Positions 19,471-31,109 of a DNA stretch of 64,000 nt are shown here, piece by piece. Source of the stretch: Neodontobutis hainanensis (Eukaryota > Chordata > Actinopteri > Gobiiformes > Odontobutidae); contig JALDNG010000844.1 of the NCBI GenBank assembly GCA_024349245.1, positions 18,709 to 82,708 of the forward strand, written 5' to 3'. The notes beneath the pieces are model-generated. The model saw only the letters and a program-made list of their open reading frames with translations, made no database searches and had not been told where the DNA came from. Made by a program: the position numbers and the translations under genes. Numbering within the stretch: the first letter of the stretch is position 1; each line of letters begins with the position of its first letter.

Positions 19471-21531
19471 TAATTTATTTTTCATAATATTTTCAAAATT
19501 TATTATTTTGACTCAGAATCAAAGTTCCATTTTCTAAAATCACAAAATTTAATTTATTTATTCTTATAGGTTTACAGAAAACTTAAACTGAGACAAATCT
19601 CGACGCATTCCTGTGTATGTTATTAAAAAGTGTTATCTTAAATTTTTAATGTGAAATCAATAGTTGCTTAAAATTAGTCAAACCTCTAAGTAATTAACTG
19701 TTGGACGAGCAAACAAAACTAAAGCTGATATTTGTAAAAATTTAAAATGTTATCAACGACTTGCACAAAAGCCATTGGTATATTGCAACGCGCAAACTCA
19801 AGAATTTGTAGGCTATATAAACCTAATATGTATTAACTTTCACCTGAAAATAATTGATTTAAATCAAACTGCCTTCTGGTAGTTTTAAAACTTATGCGCT
19901 TTCGCATCATAAGACTAACTTAAAAGGGATGAATTTATTCTACTCTATGATAAAATAAAAGAGATTTATAAGCCAAACATATACTTATGATCACAGTTAT
20001 AGCTCAAATACGTTCACAATATTTAAATAAATTTGTAAATTGAGTTAGAAAGTTCCTAATAGCATACGATTTTTGAACCTTCATCGGCGATGATCGCATT
20101 TCAGCAGAAAATCTGTCATGATTAATTTAACTAAAAGTTTAACCTTATGCTTTTTTGAAATGAATTTTTTATATTAATAACACAAAATGCACGCTTTACA
20201 GAATCAACTACATATAATAATGGTTAATGTTTTTAATGAATGTCGCGCATGCACAATTCATCTATTTACAAATGTTTAAAAAACAGAAAACTATTTAGAG
20301 TTAATCTGACAACAAGTCCAGTATTTTAACCCGTATTCAGAAACTGAATAACTTTCTTGAAAAATATTAAAAATGATCAAAATAATTTTGGTGATGTATT
20401 TTTAAACCAATTGATTAGATATTTATCGAAACACTAAAAATATGAACTCTGAAATACTCTTTAAATGTGTAGATATTCAGATAAAAATTTTTAAAGTAAT
20501 AAAAACGTGATTTATTCTTTATAAGTAAGACGGCCATATTTATATTTTCACCATTCTTGAGTTGCGCAAGAACTTTTAATTTGATACGGTTATGATTATA
20601 TACAATTATCTTTTTATTATTTTGATTTCAACCATATAAAAAACAGTACAAAAACTGTGAATTCGACATTGGATAAACTACAATGTTAATTTTCATAAAA
20701 ATAAATATTACTCACTTATCGTGTTTAAATGGTACCTTCTAACAGTATGCTTAAATCCAAAATCAATTTAAAATAGTTGTGTATTTTAAAAACTGAATTT
20801 ATATTAAATCGAAAAATTTTATGAATATGACATTATATTATCAAATTTCGATAATATGAATCAAAATATGTACGAATAACTGAAATTTGTGTATCCGCAG
20901 TCTCATAAAATTGTTCGTTTTTCTTTGCATTTTCAAATTATTTTCTTTTTTCTTATTTTGAACTTTCAATTATTTATTGATACAAGTATATAAGCAATAA
21001 CTGATATGATAATCCCCTCACACTACTTAAAAATCTGCATTAAATATTTCAAAAATATAAACCTCAGTTTCAGCGTATTTTAACCCACCTTTCCCGTTTC
21101 AAAATTTTGTTGTAATATTATCTCACATGAGTGATCAGGCCATTAATCCATAGCAAAATGGTTCGTCAATTACATTAAAATTTTCTCTTAAACTATAGTT
21201 TATTTAATTTTTATAGAAACATATATCAATATCTAAACCCTAATACCTCAAGAATTTGAAACATTCGTTTATCCCGCATAATGTTCCATCTAGCTAATTG
21301 AAAAAATAAACAATTTAACTGAATTATTTCAGTGTTAAAAAAATATTTTTTTTAATCCCTTGACTTATAATAAATTCTGAAATAATATAAATTCTCAACT
21401 TCGAAATCGACTAGAAATAGAAATTATTAAATTGAAAAAACCATAGCAAATTAATTAAAACACGATACTTACTAGACACCTTAATATTAAATTGATGATT
21501 CAAAAATCAAAAATATTAAAAACCTTTTCAG
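19471..21531. other. AT-rich, no gene seen
   Basis: Either intergenic or a ~2-kb intron, if the frames at 18919-19467 and 21532-21666 belong to one gene. No other coding-like stretch noticed. Confidence 0.4.
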
Positions 21532-21666
21532 CCACAAGATAGCGCGCAACATCCTAAAACCGAAAATACTGCCTACACTTATTTAATGCGCACGACAGAA
21601 ATTTTACACCTGAGCGGTACCGCTTTAGAGGTTTTAATTCAATGTTTCGTTCAGGAACGTTTTTAA
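21532..21666 (+). CDS. Coding-like terminal exon, unrecognised
   Basis: It follows a TTTTCAG acceptor and reads 44 codons in phase 0 to a TAA: PQDSAQHPKTENTAYTYLMR then TTEILHLSGTALEVLIQCFV, QERF. Composition and GC are clearly protein-like against the AT-rich flanks. The C-terminal half looks like an amphipathic helix. The upstream exon is not certain; the orphan membrane-protein exon at 18919 ends in a compatible phase-0 GT donor. It ends 124 bp before the stop of the convergent OSTF1-like gene. Confidence 0.5.
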   Translation, partial: PQDSAQHPKTENTAYTYLMRTTEILHLSGTALEVLIQCFVQERF

Positions 21667-21789
21667 AAGTAGAAAACACCAAAGTGGAATTTTAGAAAAA
21701 TTCATCTCATTAAGAAATATACAACAAGTAAGATCTAGTTATCTGGAGGAAAATTTTCTAAATTAATTTGAGATGATAATATTTCAATG

Positions 21790-22625
21790 TCAAACATCGT
21801 TCTCGTCGTCCGACGCGTAGTCGTCTTTATTGAAGTATTCAGAATCATCAATACTGCCTTGGGTCTTTGTCAAAATATACTTTGTCGTGGTTTAAGGAGA
21901 GCTCTCGAGTGTGGATCTTTAGCAAGATTGAGAGGGATTTTTCCGTCCCTATTGGAAATTAAAATGTCTGCTTTTGCTGCAAGCAGTAATGAGATAATTT
22001 CTGAATGACCTCGACTAGCTGCGCTGTGGAGGCGTATCACCTATTTTATTCAATTATTAATTTATTGTTACATACCTGTATGTTGACATCAACGCTTGGC
22101 TGTTTTAAGAGGAGCTGAACGCATTCTGATTTTAATTTTGTCAAAACCTTTCTGGCCATAGGCCGAAGCCCAATGCAACGCCGTTGAATCAGTCGAGTCA
22201 AGGCAATTCACTGGCAACTTAGATTATATAAAAAATAAACTCCGTATTCGAGACATTTAGAAATAGGATCGATGGTTCCACGTTTTGCTGAGGCGTGGAA
22301 AATGTTCGGCCACTCGTCAATAACATCTGGAACTTGGATTAGAAGAATGAAAAACTCAAACTTTCTGGAACCTTACCAGGTTTTCCTTTCAAACTAGCAA
22401 CCAGATAACCTTCAGAATCCTGATTATTTAATTGTGTACTTGAACAAGTGGGCAAACCAGCAAGTCATCTTCCTCAAACGAAAGCTCATTCGGCTTTATA
22501 AAGTAGCAAACAGTACTGATTTCGCAGTATATTTTTCAAAACAGTTGTATATTTTAAAATGACCGAAATATTTTTTAAATAATACTTGATTTATCTGGAG
22601 ATACTGATTTTACGTCCGAACTCAT
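21790..22625 (-). CDS. OSTF1: OSTF1-like SH3 and ankyrin-repeat protein
   Basis: Cytoplasmic adaptor of the osteoclast-stimulating factor 1 type. In order: an SH3 domain (KPNELSFEEDDLLVCPL ... GYLVASLKGKPGKVPE), ankyrin repeats (NIFHASAKRGTID; NCLDSTDSTALHWASAYGQK; CVQLLLKQPSVDVNIQ; HSAASRGHSEIISLLLA) and an acidic tail (SEYFNKDDYASDDENDV), the same plan as human OSTF1 (214 residues, ending in an acidic tail). Tiny introns at 22420-22439, 22333-22361, 22218-22240 and 22126-22147 restore exact spacing with the human protein. The next junction (22041-22075) is less clear: AATAAAATAGGTGATACGCC reads NKIGDTP in another frame, as in human NKLGDTA, so an indel is likely near 22025-22055. A base also seems missing in a T run near 21873 and another near 22500. 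The start at 22625 (MSSD) is tentative; the N-terminal splice is unresolved. Confidence 0.85.
22126..22147 (-). other. 22-nt intron of OSTF1-like gene
   Basis: GTTTTGA...AAATCAG. Excision joins SAYGQK and ECVQLLLKQPSVDV, same spacing as human GGHKDIVEMLFTQPNIEL. Confidence 0.92.
22218..22240 (-). other. 23-nt intron of OSTF1-like gene
   Basis: GTTTATT...ATCTAAG. Excision joins CLEYG to LPVNCLDSTDSTALHW, same spacing as human [21 protein letters not shown]. Confidence 0.92.
22333..22361 (-). other. 29-nt intron of OSTF1-like gene
   Basis: GTTTGAG...ATCCAAG. Excision joins GKVPE to IPDVIDEWPNIFHASAKRG in frame, at the SH3-ankyrin boundary. Confidence 0.88.
22420..22439 (-). other. 20-nt intron in SH3 part of OSTF1-like gene
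   Basis: GTACACAATTAAATAATCAG. Contains an in-frame TAA. Excision joins LLVCPLVQ to DSEGYLVASLKG. Confidence 0.85.
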
Positions 22626-25600
22626 TATGGAATTAGTCGTAAAATCCGCAACTACCCGAAGGTTTACGATGTAAGGTGTAAAAATCAATTTTACGATTTG
22701 AATATGTTAAAATTTAGCTTTTACAGTTAGTTTTTTTATAAAATATACTGTATTGCATTTTTATCTATATTCATGGCAGTTTAATGATCATATAGGAGTA
22801 GTACTCTAATTATAACCCATAATATTATTTGCGATTTTTCTATTTCGTAATTTGATTAAAAATTGTAAAAACATAATTTAGAGTAATATAATTATTAAAT
22901 ACAAGCTTTTGATTCTGACACTATTTTGATACAATATTTATTCAGTTAAGTTTTTATGATATAATTGAGCATTTTTTGTGGAAAATACGAGTTAGATGTT
23001 GTTATACTATTGTGTTTTGAATCATGTATTAATCAAATTCAATGTAATGATGTCAGAAGCTTAAAAAATTCTAAACACATCAAACACTTGTTGGATAATT
23101 ATTTATTAGTAAATGACTTTAGTTTCAAACATTGATTCCATAGAAGCACTTAGTAATTTCTTGAGTCGATATTAAATTAAATTATACCAAACAAAATAAT
23201 GCTGCTGCAAAAATATAATATTTTTCAAGGATAGCTTCATAAATAATTTCAGTCATAACATTTTAATCTCACATGCGCATACCATATTTTTGCAAATAAA
23301 TTTGTTTATTATTGTAATTTAAAAAAGTGCAGAACTTTACAAACGTCTTATGTATAAATTCCAACTCGTGACTTCACGATAGGAGCTCGTCTTATTCGAA
23401 AGTATTCCTCGCGCTTATTTTAAGAGTATTAAACGTTTGATCTTGAAATTAAAGTTATGTTTGGTTAACTTGTGCTAATTTGTTCATGCAACTATTATTT
23501 ATTCGGATTAAAACGTCTATAGTCTTTAAAATTTTTAATATCAGATAACTACTTCTCGAGTTTCATCGTGCGGAAATAATTATAGTTAGAATTTATTTGA
23601 TGTTTGCTTCCTATGAAGGAAACACAGCTCTTTCGAAAAACCCCGTTCTCTTAAAATGTGTTGAAAAGCAATTTTATTTTCTTTTATTCGCTCTAACTTC
23701 CAATTCATTGCGACATGTGTTCCATTTTTAATCAAATTGAAATGTCGAATCCGCTTTGAAAATTTATTTCTGTAGAATAATCGGCTTGAATACAAATTCA
23801 TGTTGGTCACGAACAATTTTATTACCTTTCATCTCATTTTCAAACGATAGTTTGCACGCTTTTCGTTGAACTCATATGGCACAGATAACTTAGATTTTTA
23901 TTAAATTCTCTGAATATTTACATTAAACAAAAGTATGATATTAAGAATTTTGACAAGATAAATTTAACTTTATATTTGATTATTTTTAAATTCATATTTT
24001 TCTCTAGATTACTCGTTCTTATGAATTTATTTTAATTGAATTATAAAATACCTGAGATAAATTATAACACACTTGTTGTGATTATAAATGCTTATTGGAG
24101 TAAATCATGGCTAGAAATTGAGAAATCCTTACATCTATTCAGTTAGTGAAAAATAATTAACGAAATTATTTCGTATCACCTTCCGTTAGTGTTCTTGCGC
24201 AATTTCCAAAATGGATGCACTCAAACTGGTGTTTACACAAAATTATTTCTAAACATGATAAGAATTATTTTAATGTGTTTAAAAAATATTTCTAACTTTT
24301 ATCTTCGAAAGAGCTGGTTCACAGTTTTATACGATTATTCCTATATTTTAATGTTATGGAAAAACTATTCTTTCGAAGAACGCATGTTTTTCATTGTCCT
24401 CATATCATATATCATGATAAATAGAATTACAGTAACACATTTTAAAAGAAAACTTGAGAATTTTTTTCAGAAAAAACGTTCTTTGTTATGACTTGATCAC
24501 ATATTATAGGTCATCCGTAATCATTTATTTTGGTGTGAATTTTAACTCTGGGTTAGAGACGGCCGCACCCTTTAAGAAACTCACTGCACATCCTCTAATA
24601 ATTGAATTATCAAATTCGAGGCATCTACTATAAGAAGATTTGAAACTTAAATAGGCGAATTCTATTCTTATATAAATAACCACTGGGTTTATTAAAAGTT
24701 GTCTTAATTTTCAATAGTTTCAGCTTGTATTTTTAACTCGAATCTGAGATATGTTAACTTAATTATATGATAATTAGTTTTTCGTAGCATTTTAAGATTG
24801 TATCAAACGAGCGGGATGTATATGCGCGTTTATGACCGGTAACTTGACAAGTTATTTTTATAAAAGCTTGGTTTTGAAAGAAATGCTAGTTTTGCGATTC
24901 TTACTGAACTAGACAGAAAAGTTTTATATAAAATACCAATATTTTATTTTTTCACTCGACGTTGGGTGAAATGCTTGTTTTGTTTGTTCATAACGAAAAT
25001 TCTTTATATTTAGAATTCGATTTAAAAAAATTTTTCAAGTTACGTATGAGACTATCATTTTCTTCATTTAAGAAAAAGGATTTATGTAGTGGCAAGCGGT
25101 AAAAACCGGGATGAAAATATTTTTCAAAACAAAAAAACGAATTTCGTTTTTGTCTAGACCTGCCGCATCAACGTTAATTTATGTTTTAAGTCAAAATAGA
25201 AAATTAGATAGAGTGATAACTAACAAAAGATTTATGTTTAACACAATAATTTTTTCGAAAAAACTTTCAACCAATAAAAATATTACATTTTACCTTAATA
25301 TTAATATTTTCCTATTACAGGGTGTAAAAATTGATCTTTTAAAAGTCTGAAAAGACAAAAATATACACAACTCTCAAGTCATTTCCCTCTTAATATCTTG
25401 CCAGAATGAGAAGTTTAAAAATCTTTTCTCGACATCTCTGAGGTTAAATATATTTAATACTATAGTAACATACACCCACGCTGTAGTTAACACAAAATTG
25501 TTGATCTTATATCTCCGTTGGAAACCAATGTATGGAATTTTTTGTGCTTTGAAAGCATTAAATTTCACAGAAATAGATGTTTAAAAATGAAAAATTAATT

Positions 25601-26681
25601 TAGTCTGATAAAGAAGATTTATTTAAATCAGTTATGATGTTATATCAAAGTAACACCGCCCGCAGCGACATGCCTTTTTGGGAATGTACAAAAATTTTCC
25701 AGACTGATAATCTAAGTAAAAAGACACAAATATCCTTTAATCTTCCTCAAAATATGAATTATTAATAAAGGCTGCAGTGTAATTAAACCTCAAAAGAAAA
25801 ATTTTCTTTAATTGAGATTTCAGCTAATTTTTGACGATCTCCGATAAAAAGTTGAACGTTAGCATTATGATATCAACGTGCGATTCCCATAAAATGATAA
25901 CATTCATTTTGTTTTTGCATGCGCATAAATCCACAATAAATTATACCATAAACTCCAACGTGTTAAAATATGTTAGGGAACCTTTTCTTACCGAAATTAA
26001 TTTATCTTAAAATAAATGCGCGAATAAACTCCTACATTTTTTATGAGCCATAATGTGAACCCATCCGAATTTCAGTGTTTTTTAAAAATTAGACTTGTCG
26101 AACATAAAACAAGCTTTAACAGACAGCCGCCATACGTCATCTTTCTGAAGAATAAAAATTGTTGGTCTTATATACTATTCCTTTCATCAACTTTAAACTT
26201 GAATTGTAAATAAAAAATAAAACTACATTTATGAGCTCTAACCTACGTAGGTTTACAATCATTGAAATTTTTATGTATAAAATTGCTTGGGCTGATATAT
26301 GCTTGGAATAGACAATCAAATATACTAACCATATTTCTTCTTCTTAACTTTAATAAAAAATGAGCAAAATTTTTGGCTTTGATAAATTTATCAAAATATT
26401 AATGTCCTGAAGATTTACTTATTAAATTTTGTTAGATTATAGAAAAAGACAATTTTATAACTTTCTGAAAAAAGTAGTGCACATTCATTATTGTTCGCAC
26501 GTGTAAAAATAAAAAAATATTATCAGTCAAAATTAAATTTTTAGAGGGTATTAATTATTTTGAAAGAATACAAAATAAATTGTTGTTCGGCATTGAATGG
26601 AATCTCAACACAACCTCGGCAGAATTCCATTAGAAATAACCGATTAAATCCATTAAAAATTTTTCGGCGACGGAGAGATTT
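22626..26681. other. Intergenic, no gene identified
   Basis: AT-rich. Two medium-length frames on opposite strands (23586-23816 minus, 24189-24491 plus) share a 12-bp inverted repeat AGCTCTTTCGAA (23626-23637 and 24303-24314) but resemble nothing I know. A GC-richer patch at 23375-23410 is also unassigned. Confidence 0.35.
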
Positions 26682-27504
26682 ATGCCCCGAAACAAAAGCG
26701 TTTCTTTTCAACTTCAGGAATTTTTGGGTGTTAGACTTAACCAATCGCAGTTTGTCGACATACTCGATTGGCATATCGTTTTAAGGCAATTTATGCCAGG
26801 AAACAATTTTATTCGAATTTTAATGGTCTTGGTTCCTCCGATTCCATACTTGACACAGCTTTCAGAAATCCGCAAGAAAAAGTCAAGTGCTGGGTTCTCG
26901 AGTTCGGTCTGCTATCTCTTACTGATTTCGAGCATTTTCAAAATCTCATTTTGGTAGCAAGACAAAATAAATTTAGGTTTAGGAATAAATATGACATCAC
27001 AATTTTTGTCCAGTCTATACTATTGGTCTTTACAACTTTTTTCCTATTGTTCTACTGTTTCAAATACTCTCCGCGGAATAAACTATCAGAAGGTAAAAGG
27101 CACCAAACTATTAGATGGTTCGGAAGGGAATAAATCATTCGTGAATATTTTTGTTGCGTACCTAATCTGCCAGTTTACTCTAATCTTTTTCATACTATCG
27201 CTGGAAAAAAACTCCCGACACATCCAGCTGTTCGGGTCGGTATCATCTCTCGTTGAAGCCACTATAACGCTGCCACAGCTCTACCATAATTACAAGCGTA
27301 AGAGCGCCAAGGGTTTAAAGTTCATTAAAATTATAAAATAGGTTCTCGGTTATTATAATGTGGCTATGTGGGGACTTTTTTAAACTAGCTTATTTATGGA
27401 ATGTTCATGCGCCGTACCAATTTATATGCTGCTCGCTATTTCAGTGTCTTGTCGATTCATTAATAATGTTCCAAGTTTTACATTATTCCCCCTATATTGA
27501 ATGA
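26682..27504 (+). CDS. SLC66A2: SLC66A2/PQLC1-like PQ-loop membrane protein
   Basis: Seven-helix PQ-loop family protein of the SLC66 group; relatives sit in lysosomal and Golgi-type membranes and move or help move cationic amino acids or lipids (SLC66A2 role itself poorly defined). Four exons (26682-26953, 26977-27092, 27115-27319, 27342-27504) with introns of 23, 22 and 22 nt give one unbroken 251-residue frame, close to human 271. Diagnostic stretches: PPIPYLTQLSEIRKKKSSAG (first PQ loop, here with P..TQ instead of PQ), KISFWFRNKYDI, LVEATITLPQLYHNYKRKSA (second PQ loop, intact PQ) and IIMWLCGDFFKLAYL, matching human VLMWTSGDAFKTAYF. The ATG at 26682 is the first that allows the family N-terminus, but the first ~35 residues are not conserved, so the true start could differ or lie in another small exon. 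Confidence 0.9.
26954..26976 (+). other. 23-nt intron of SLC66A2-like gene
   Basis: GTAGCAAG...AATTTAG. Contains an in-frame TAG. Excision joins KISFW to FRNKYDITIFVQS, matching human RILFWFGRRFESPLLWQS. Confidence 0.93.
27093..27114 (+). other. 22-nt intron of SLC66A2-like gene
   Basis: GTAAAAGG...CTATTAG. Lies in the variable cytosolic loop; excision joins the helix-3 frame to the helix-4 frame (NKLSE | DGSEGNKSF). Confidence 0.9.
27320..27341 (+). other. 22-nt intron of SLC66A2-like gene
   Basis: GTTCATT...AAAATAG. Unspliced reading ends at TAG 27339. Excision joins KRKSAKGLK to FSVIIMWLCGDFFK. Confidence 0.92.
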
Positions 27505-30500
27505 CTTGAAATTATACCAGACTAGATTTATACAAAATCCCGTTTTATAGTTATTAATTTATCATATTTTTGAGCTGGGGACAATTCTCAAATAAAAAAT
27601 TAACTCATGTGCAGGTGGCTTTTTATCCCTCTTACATTTTTACGTTTATTTTTTCGAGATTTAAAATTATTTTCTTGTTATTGGTCCGATTCATTTTTTA
27701 TATTCTTTAATGGTTTGCACTGTTTATACCTGGTGTTATGGACAATTTAAATCATACTAAATTTTATCATACGATATGAATATTCTAATCAGAAGCAATT
27801 TATATAAATTTAACGGCTTCAAACCTAGTCTTAAAGTAGTGAAAATGTCATGAAGTGTGGTTTAAATAATAAAAAAACGAATACTCGAAATGATTTAAGA
27901 GGAGATCTAGAGTAGAGATTGTGATTTAAATTATACTATTTCAGTGTATCGGTCAAGTTTACTGACAAATGGTGATGCCTATATTAGTGATTGCGCATAA
28001 CGATCTTTTGACTACTCTTAATTAAAATGGAAGAGCTAATAATAGATAGGTAAGAATTCCATATAGTATCCACAAACATTCAACTTTACAAAATCTTCAA
28101 AATTTACGTGAAAGTTAGATAATATTGTAACCCATTTAAAAAGGCCAATATCACAGTTTAAGTATCAAATCAAACAGAAAAGACAGGCTTGTTTACTCTT
28201 CCATAATATCATATAAATTGGAAATTTGTGGTCAAACTTTTTAACGACCAGACTAAAATTTAAATTAAATTGGCCATGACAGTTCAATAACAAAAATACG
28301 CGTGCGCACCAACAAGTGAGAAAAGAATAAAATCTGTTTGTCCTAACGTTAAAAAATCTCACTCGTTTCAATAAAATACATTTAAAAAGTCCTAGTTTGT
28401 TGAAGAGATTTCTTAAACGAATCAATGATTTCTAGACTTTTTAAAGATAAGAAAATATTTAGTCAATAATCAGCCTCAATTACGAGGCTAGTTGGTTTTT
28501 AACATAATATGGAAACAAAAATTGATTTAAAATCAATAAAAACAAAAATTTAAAACTGTTGAGCAGGTTTTTTATGTCTTTTCAAAGGCAATTTAAACAG
28601 TTAAGTGAACAATGGGATCTCTTGTGTATACTTTGCTATAAATAGGACTCACGATCAAATCTGTCAAAATAATAATAAATAGAAAACCTTTCAGATCTAA
28701 GATAAGAACTATTGAATTATGTTATGTAAAAAGTTGACTTTGAAGAAAATCTTCAGAATGTAAAATGAGCAGAATCAATTTTCAGAAAAATAAAACTGCG
28801 CATTTTAACGTGTTTTAGTGTTAACCAGTCAAAAAATCTGAAAAACTAACCTCAATGATAAATGTTTTTGTATAGATTGACATTACACGGATGCTATAAT
28901 AGTTATCCTCAATTTTATGAATCAGAATTATTTCTGAATATTATTTAAGAATTCGATTGTACAAAAGGAATTAATTTGTAATCAATCAAACAATGAAGTA
29001 CCGCATTTTCAATGGATAATTAAAAAATATCAAGTAACATCGATTGAAGAGTAAAAATATCGATGGATATGATAGAGAAATAGTACCTAAATTTTCATTC
29101 AATGGTATAAAGCATATAATCTGTTTAAATTTCACAGAAAAATCACTAAATTTCAATTAAAAAATCTCAAATTGTTTACAACAATGATATATTTTTTCAG
29201 ACATTAATTTTCAAAAGGATTAGTTTCCGATTATATTTTATATCCAGCACTTTCAGAACAATGATTGCACGAGAGTGCGAGAGTTGATGTAATTCTGTAC
29301 ATTAACGTACAATTGACATTCGTATAAATAATAAAAATAAAATTTCAAATGGCATAAAAATGTTACCTTATTTATATATGATGTTTTAAGAATGTGGGAA
29401 ACCAAAGTGGATTACGGTGGATTTTTTTCTGAGTAATATTACACGTTAAATTTATAAAATCCATATTTTCATCTATGTTAGTGACAACTTAAGATTTTTA
29501 CTTTCAATCTATATCAGAGTTGAGTCCCTCAAAGTTCATCAATATCATCGTGCTAAAATACGACTTCCGGAGAAGTGCTAATCTACAATCGAAAATGATC
29601 TAATCGCCACTATAGAAATGATCTTTAATAGTTTATTTGAAATTTAATAAAAATGCAGTCATGCTTTGAACCTTTTAAAAGATTGATGGCTAATTTTTAA
29701 CGTAGACAGATATAAAAGTTTAAAATCTACAGGAACGACGTTGATTTCAAAAGTAATTTTTATCGTTTCGATTAGGCATTTGACTAAAATGATGAAAAAT
29801 AGATAACGTCTATTCGCATAAGATTTGAAAAATTAGTTATATAACTGTATAAAATGTACAAAATATTTCAAGATTTCATGTTCATACAAAAAAACACAAA
29901 GTTAAATAAATTGACGCATGGGTGAAACACTATTCGCATATGGTCAAACAAAATTTTTTGTTGACCAACACGTCACATAAAAAACTATAAATGAGGAAAA
30001 TTTGGTTTATATTCTTAATTATTTTTCGTTGTGTGTCGTCTATCTTCCCAAGAAAGAAACTTTTAATACTTTTCCTTAAATATAGGAAAAATTTATTGAA
30101 TGAGTGACACAATAAATTTTGATGTGAAAAAGTACCTGAGAATCTTAGTCAAATAATTAGATATTTTTGTCTTAATTTGAAAAAAATCCCCTCTAAACTT
30201 TATTTTATTTCTTGTTAAAATGTATCATTAAAAAACATGATATTTTTCTTGTATCGTACATAATTTCACGTTATGAATATGGGAGTTAATGATAAAAATG
30301 TAAAAAGTATTTTTATTCTGTTAACAAGCTACTTTTAACATATGATAACATTCAGACTTAAAATCTATATCTTTCGCAAGATCTAGTCATAAAAGATGTA
30401 CATTAATTCACGTTGAAATTATATTTTCTCAAAGTTAGTTTTAACTTTTTATTATAATTTAAAAAACACTAAATAAATGGCCAAATTTCAAGTTTTTTCA

Positions 30501-31109
30501 ATTTTATCTGAAGACATAAATAAAATTCACAGATGTGCTAAAAATGGACACTAAATGACATTCTGAAAGCGCACGAGTAGATATATTTCATAGTATGCCG
30601 GTTTTTTAAGTTTAAATATTGCAATTATTGTTTTCTTAGTGTTTTAAAATTTTTGAAATATCACAATCACCAACACTTTATTTATAACGATAATTGAAAT
30701 GGAATATATCAAATGTGCTTCTTTTCACATTTTTTACAAAAATAATCCACAATAGCGAGGTGATTTTTCGAAATTTTAAAATTAATGCCCGACCCTGCGC
30801 TAAGTCTGTGATGCTGCCACGACATACCTGTTTCTACAACAAAAAAAGTTTATAATCTGATTCATAAATGGAGAGTGAGATGCTTTACTATCTACTCTGA
30901 TATTTCAGATCATTTTCGATCACAGTTTAGTGGTTAATTCTGCTTTATCTAGAAAAATATGTGTATGTGAATCCATTTTTCCTTACAAACAGTTCAAAGA
31001 TTTGTCATGGTTTCTTTGAAATCTTTTTCACTCAATGTTGGTTCTTTAATTTTATTGTATATTTTAACATTTTAGATATTTGCTGTAACTTTCTAACTTT
31101 CAGATATTT
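27505..31109. other. Intergenic, no gene identified
   Basis: AT-rich and stop-dense. A minus-strand 86-codon frame at 28165-28425 is the only long one and resembles nothing known. Confidence 0.45.

Noticed and set aside
21787..22008. 73-codon plus-strand frame
   Set aside because: Antisense of the last ankyrin exon of the OSTF1-like gene.
24189..24491. 100-codon plus frame
   Set aside because: Begins with GTG rather than ATG, composition is what AT-rich DNA gives, and no family is recognised.
26768..27133. 121-codon plus frame starting at 26768
   Set aside because: Only its 3' part is a real exon of the SLC66A2-like gene; the 5' part is a shadow of exon 1 and crosses the 23-nt intron.
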